A DNA stretch of 64,000 bases from Actinocatenispora sp963805605 (GTDB taxonomy: Bacteria; Actinomycetota; Actinomycetes; Mycobacteriales; Micromonosporaceae): NCBI GenBank assembly GCA_963805605.1, contig CAWDUX010000003.1, forward strand, positions 248,001 to 312,000. Direction: 5' to 3'. A model generated the notes under the pieces. The model made no database searches. It was not told the DNA's origin and saw only the letters and a list, made by a program, of their open reading frames with translations. Shown piece by piece: positions 61,301 through 64,000 of this stretch; the stretch's first letter is position 1, and every line of letters begins with the position of its first letter. The translations under genes were made by a program, and so were the position numbers.

Positions 61301-61463
61301 CACCGGAGTGGCGTACGCGCTCTACCAGCTCGCCCGGGCCCAGGTCCTCGCCGGCGACCCGCGCGCGGCGCGGCGCAGTGGCCAGGAGTCGGTGGAGCTG
61401 TACCACCAGCAGGGCGACGCGTTCGGCGCCACGGTACGGGACTGGCTGCGCACCCTGCCCTGA
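58392..61463 (+). CDS. AfsR/SARP-family regulator with NB-ARC and TPR domains
   Basis: About 1023 aa. An OmpR-like winged helix (about 1-90; LRFFVLGPVEA, ARLIDAIWG-type block reading QLIDAIWG) and a BTAD domain (about 95-240) form the SARP part. The NB-ARC ATPase follows (about 280-560): SGLGGVGKTALAVRAA, LLVVLDDALDEQ, ITSRRSLSGLDG and LCGRLPLALRVVGARL. TPR-like repeats fill about 640-1010. TTG 58392 sits behind GGGAGAGG and starts at the usual SARP beginning; GTG 58365 is an alternative. The I36-type gene downstream has a SARP-type promoter. Confidence 0.93.
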   Translation: MRFFVLGPVEAQMNDCPVRLTGGRTRAMLATLLLNEGRVCPAAQLIDAIWGTEPPSSAPTQLHIVASRLRAAMQATGCPTEQNVITRSPGYLLRANRCDLYDFRTLAVQAAQEAAADRWRSALASYREALALWRGRACMDVTAPGVVVAAQALDTERTAVTERYLATALLAGAYDDVLVEATRLLAAEPLRERLHYLLMAAHALAGRAADALAVYRSARAALTSELGLEPGPELSNLERAVLRGERDSSAPILRRWAANKTAATDTGSGGHCAAQAGPAYTPGRPWELPADIPDFVGRPDELARIGAALSAQRGDGAAPALVSISGLGGVGKTALAVRAARRFRSLYPDGCLFATLGGGQDAPRDAPAVLGSLLRSLGIPGPALPDDPDARVGLYRSMLSDRRLLVVLDDALDEQHVRPLLPPSGGSAALITSRRSLSGLDGVTAISLDVLSHDDATELLSRLVDRDWRADELDSVHQLVGLCGRLPLALRVVGARLSHRADLSPDRLAHRLVDERSRLSELSSGDRDIRACLAASYRRLTPPAARLLRITAALPTPTFPLWMAAAVTGVDPCDAERYLDHLIEAQLVQAPQLEVDGSPRYTVHDLVRLFAAERLAAEDQPAVREQALRQGYRALLVHLDAMDAALPSRMFPVPGESGPRPVPGPHPLAWFEQERALLTAAIVHTTTMGWWELAWRLAVTVTNAADLSGCARDWDDTVSGVLDAVKDAPIEPEALPALLLGHGLLLRASGQEETALPVLREARWRYRRLGDTHRAAVAATGYGSAARTLGQRRIARCVLRWALDRFVDIGGTDQQGWAHLGLANLSLEHDTDRDAALRSYHRALEQLRRAGDRRGEANALGCIAQMQATPAGAVSYLQAAISTFSAIGDIGNRAVAEYMLARACIRTGRMQHAEALISRSEQTLTGIRHEAGIAQVRIVRAELLLAQGAAPEAVQVLESAVGAFRGLGVPTGVAYALYQLARAQVLAGDPRAARRSGQESVELYHQQGDAFGATVRDWLRTLP

Positions 61464-61490
61464 GCCGGTCGGTGGGCAGCGGGTGCCGAC

Positions 61491-61522
61491 GATAGAGCGG
61501 TGATAGTCCAGCGCTCTAGCGT
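61491..61522 (+). promoter_or_regulatory. SARP-type promoter of the I36 inhibitor gene
   Basis: GATAGAG (61491-61497) and GATAGTC (61502-61508) are heptamer-like direct repeats with an 11-bp period. The second ends 8 bases before a -10 box TAGCGT (61517-61522). That spacing is the known layout of SARP-activated promoters. An overlapping inverted repeat, TAGAGCG with CGCTCTA, is also present. Confidence 0.6.
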
Positions 61523-61584
61523 GACCGCGACCGACCCGCCGGTTCCGGCGCCGTTGCGGTCACCTCATCTTCTCGGGAGGAACG

Positions 61585-62064
61585 ATGAAGGTACGTACCC
61601 TGTCCACGCTCGCCGCCGCGGCGGGTGTCGTTGCCGCTGGTCTGCTTGCCGGGCCCGCCGCCGCAGCACCGCACCAGACGACCTACTGCGCGGTCAACCT
61701 CGACACCCAGAAGCGCGCGTGCGCGCAGAGCCAGGACCAGGCCCGTCAGCACGTCGGCTCACTCGCGGTGGAGTGGGTGGTGAAGATGTACAACGGCACC
61801 GGCTTCAGCAACTACCTCGACACCTTCTACAAGAGCGGTAACTGCACGGCCACCTACTCCGACACCGAGATCGGCCTGACCGACCTCGGGCCGACGCTGG
61901 ACAACAAGATCACCTCGCTGCACACCAACAACCAGTGCGATGTGAAGCTGTACGGCAAGACCGGCTACGGCGGCGCCTCGTCGACCTGGATCGACGAGTC
62001 CTCGAACCTCGCCAACATCGGTGACGGCTGGAGCAACCGGGCCAGTTCCATGAAGGTCTCCTGA
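61585..62064 (+). CDS. Secreted peptidase-inhibitor I36-like (beta/gamma-crystallin type) protein
   Basis: 159 aa. Signal peptide MKVRTLSTLAAAAGVVAAGL with cleavage near GPAAAA. Four Cys in the mature part. The end GYGGASSTWIDESSNLANIG with GWSNRASSMKV is the Greek-key pattern of the I36/SMPI group. About 60 residues before it contain EWVVKMYNGTGFSNYLDTFY, which is not typical. ATG 61585 follows GGGAGGAACG. Likely activated by the upstream AfsR-type protein. Confidence 0.82.
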   Translation: MKVRTLSTLAAAAGVVAAGLLAGPAAAAPHQTTYCAVNLDTQKRACAQSQDQARQHVGSLAVEWVVKMYNGTGFSNYLDTFYKSGNCTATYSDTEIGLTDLGPTLDNKITSLHTNNQCDVKLYGKTGYGGASSTWIDESSNLANIGDGWSNRASSMKVS

Positions 62065-62085
62065 TCCATCACACGTTCCACAGGC

Positions 62086-62114
62086 CCGACCACGCTGGTG
62101 TCCACCGTGGTCGG
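62086..62114 (+). terminator. Hairpin after the I36-like gene
   Basis: CCGACCACG (62086-62094) pairs with CGTGGTCGG (62106-62114) around an 11-base loop, 22 bases after the stop. No T-tract follows. Probable terminator. The rest of the gap to 62298 shows no gene. Confidence 0.65.
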
Positions 62115-62298
62115 CCCTGACCTCTGCGCGCTCCGCATCGGCCGGCGACCGACCCGAAGTGCCGGCGCACCGGACGATTTCCCGGCTCCCGCGGCCCGTA
62201 CGTGAGTTTTTCCGGACATCCAGGTAGCCGTCAGGTAACGACGCGAAGGAGGTTTCCCGCTGGTCGGGCAGGCCCGGTCGACCGACACCGGCCGGGTA

Positions 62299-62311
62299 TA
62301 GCCTGGCAAAC
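62299..62311 (+). promoter_or_regulatory. Leaderless promoter of pyk
   Basis: TAGCCT (62299-62304) ends 7 bases before GTG 62312; no ribosome-binding site is present between them. Confidence 0.55.
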
Positions 62312-63733
62312 GTGACACGTCGAGCGAAGATCGTCTGTACCATCGGCCCGGCCACGGCAACCCCGGAACGGATGCGAGGTCTGGTCGAGGCCGGCATGGA
62401 TGTCGCCAGGCTGAACTTCAGCCACGGCACACACGCCGACCACGAGGCCGTGTACCACATGGTCCGGGAAGCGGCCGAGGTGACCGGACGCAACGTCGGC
62501 ATCCTCGCCGACCTGCAGGGTCCCAAGATCAGGCTCGGGAACTTCGCCGAAGGTAAAGCCGAATGGCGCACCGGTGACACCGTCACCATCACCGCCGACG
62601 ACGTAGCCGGCACCGCTGAGCGGGTCTCGGTCACCTACCGCAAACTGCCCGACGAGGTACATCCCGGAGACCGGCTGCTGGTCGACGACGGCAAGCTGTC
62701 CCTGGAGGTCACCGGCGTCGACGGAGCCGACATCCGCTGCCTGGTCGTCGAGGGCGGTCCGGTCTCCAACCACAAGGGGCTGTCCCTGCCCAACGTGGCG
62801 ATCAGCGTGCCGGCCCTGTCCGACAAGGACGCCGAAGACCTGCGCTTCGCCCTCGGCCTCGGTGTCGACCTGGTCGCGTTGTCCTTCGTCCGGTCGGCCG
62901 AGGACATCAAACCGGCCCACATGATCATGGACGAGCTCGGCGGACGGGTCCCGGTCATCGCCAAGATCGAGAAGCCGGAAGCGGTGGACCGCCTCGACGC
63001 GATCGTCGAAGCCTTCGACGGGCTGATGGTCGCCCGCGGTGACCTGGGCGTGGAACTGCCGCTGGAACAGGTACCGATGGTGCAGAAGCACGCGGTACAG
63101 CTCTGCCGGGAGAACGCCAAGCCCGTCATCGTGGCCACCCAGATGCTCGACTCGATGGTGGACAACTCCCGGCCCACCCGCGCCGAGGTCTCCGACGTCG
63201 CCAACGCCGTACTCGACGGCGCCGACGCGGTCATGCTCTCCGCGGAGAGCAGCGTCGGCCGCTACCCGGTGCTGACCGTACGGACCATGGCGCGCATCGT
63301 CGAATACTCCGAACAGGGCCAGTTCAACTGCCCGACCCTTCAGCACGACCCGCGCACCCAGGGCGGCGCCATCACCGCCGCCGCCGCACACACCGCCGAG
63401 GTGATCGGCGCGAAGGCACTGGTCGCGTTCAGCCAGACCGGGGACACCGTACGGCGGCTGTCCCGACTGCACAGCGACCTGCCGCTGCTGGCCTTCACCC
63501 CGGAGGAGAAGGTACGCCGGCAGCTGGCGCTCAGCTGGGGAGTGCAGGTCCACCTGGTCCCGTTCGTACACCACACCGACGACATGTTCCGGCAGGTCGA
63601 CCACGCGCTACAGGAACTCGGGCACGGCACCGCCGGCGACTCGGTGGTCGTGGTCGCCGGCACCCCGGCCGGGACCCCCGGCTCCACCAACACCCTGCGG
63701 GTACACCGGCTCGGTTCACTGGCGGAGGCCTGA
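62312..63733 (+). CDS. pyk: Pyruvate kinase
   Basis: 473 aa. It converts PEP and ADP to pyruvate and ATP. AKIVCTIGPAT, VARLNFSHGTHADH, GPKIRLG, VIAKIEKPEAVDRLDAI with the catalytic Lys, VARGDLGVELPLEQVP, and ATQMLDSMVDNSRPTRAEVSD are all canonical. C-terminal regulatory domain complete. It probably has a leaderless mRNA. The downstream thioesterase gene follows after 15 bases. Confidence 0.97.
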   Translation: MTRRAKIVCTIGPATATPERMRGLVEAGMDVARLNFSHGTHADHEAVYHMVREAAEVTGRNVGILADLQGPKIRLGNFAEGKAEWRTGDTVTITADDVAGTAERVSVTYRKLPDEVHPGDRLLVDDGKLSLEVTGVDGADIRCLVVEGGPVSNHKGLSLPNVAISVPALSDKDAEDLRFALGLGVDLVALSFVRSAEDIKPAHMIMDELGGRVPVIAKIEKPEAVDRLDAIVEAFDGLMVARGDLGVELPLEQVPMVQKHAVQLCRENAKPVIVATQMLDSMVDNSRPTRAEVSDVANAVLDGADAVMLSAESSVGRYPVLTVRTMARIVEYSEQGQFNCPTLQHDPRTQGGAITAAAAHTAEVIGAKALVAFSQTGDTVRRLSRLHSDLPLLAFTPEEKVRRQLALSWGVQVHLVPFVHHTDDMFRQVDHALQELGHGTAGDSVVVVAGTPAGTPGSTNTLRVHRLGSLAEA

Positions 63734-63748
63734 TGCCGGGAGCGGCAG

Positions 63749-64000
63749 GTGCCTGACGGGCCGGCCGAACCAGCGGACGCCGCCCCAGCCGGCGGCTCCC
63801 CGTTGACCGGCCAGGCGGCTGTGGACAAGCTGCTCGCCCTGCTGGACCTGGAATCCATCGAGGTCAACATCTTCCGCGGCAGCAGCCCCAAGGTGGGGCC
63901 GCAGCGGGTGTTCGGCGGGCAGGTCGCCGGCCAGGCCCTGGTGGCCGCCGGCCGCACCGTGCAGCCGGCCCGTTCCGTGCACTCCCTGCACGGCTACTTC
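63749..64000 (+). CDS. Acyl-CoA thioesterase II (TesB-like), N-terminal part
   Basis: Open to the right edge; 84 codons visible from GTG 63749, preceded by GGGAGCGGCAG. LLALLDLESIEVNIFRGSSP, RVFGGQVAGQALVAAGRTV and SVHSLHGYF form the first hot-dog repeat of TesB-type enzymes. Hydrolyses acyl-CoA. The second half and the active-site residues lie outside the window. Confidence 0.88.
   Translation, partial: MPDGPAEPADAAPAGGSPLTGQAAVDKLLALLDLESIEVNIFRGSSPKVGPQRVFGGQVAGQALVAAGRTVQPARSVHSLHGYF

Noticed and set aside
1..64000. CRISPR array, tRNA, rRNA, insertion sequence, integrase or phage genes
   Set aside because: No regularly spaced repeats, tRNA-like T-loop/acceptor pairs, or transposase/integrase motifs were found by eye on either strand.

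Overview
High-GC actinobacterial chromosome segment, most like Micromonosporaceae. The grounds are strongly GC-biased third positions, many GTG starts, a division cluster ordered murG-murC-ftsQ-ftsZ-yggS-sepF-yggT-divIVA, a bifunctional PriA, an F420-type oxidoreductase and an XRE/DUF397 pair. The genus is an inference. No tRNA, rRNA, CRISPR, insertion sequence or prophage was recognised.

Layout. (1) 1-8130: end of the dcw cluster and the DivIVA/SepF polar-growth genes. (2) 8131-14266: a strong intrinsic terminator, then a DksA/TraR-like gene, lspA, rluD, two conserved proteins of unknown role, a ParA-like ATPase and a membrane protein. (3) 14290-20681: a Lon-substrate-binding-domain gene, then hisD-hisC-hisB-(57-aa membrane protein)-hisH-priA-hisF. 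(4) 20714-31213: divergent YczE/MocR pair, a heterodimeric ABC exporter, a TetR-controlled drug-type ABC operon with a perfect 26-bp operator, and two acidic proteins sharing a C-terminal module. (5) 31360-39218: hisI-trpE-membrane protein, then trpC-trpB-trpA and lgt. No trpF is present, so PriA very probably serves both histidine and tryptophan synthesis. (6) 39215-42044: TetR/FAD monooxygenase pair and an LLM oxidoreductase. (7) 42235-48487: gltB with a structured leader, then gltD. (8) 48536-52346: small regulator/enzyme cassettes (ArsR-SRPBCC-VOC, TetR/SDR, aminoglycoside-phosphotransferase fold). (9) 52543-62064: accessory island with a subtilisin-inhibitor-like protein, a frameshifted mycosin, a frameshifted WXG/PPE-type protein, a small helical partner, an XRE/DUF397 pair, an unknown gene, a large AfsR-type regulator and a secreted I36-type inhibitor with a SARP-type promoter. 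(10) 62299-64000: pyk and the start of a TesB-type thioesterase.

Most interesting parts: the 52.5-62 kb island, where two secreted protease inhibitors lie either side of a decayed type VII secretion protease/substrate cassette; the SARP-box promoter before the I36 gene; the Asp at the P1 site of the SSI-like inhibitor; the structured gltB leader; altered signature motifs in MurC; and recurrent leaderless promoters.

All calls come from reading the sequence and its translations. No database search or folding program was run. Start codons were moved to the best ribosome-binding site, 4-base overlap or leaderless -10 box where one was visible.
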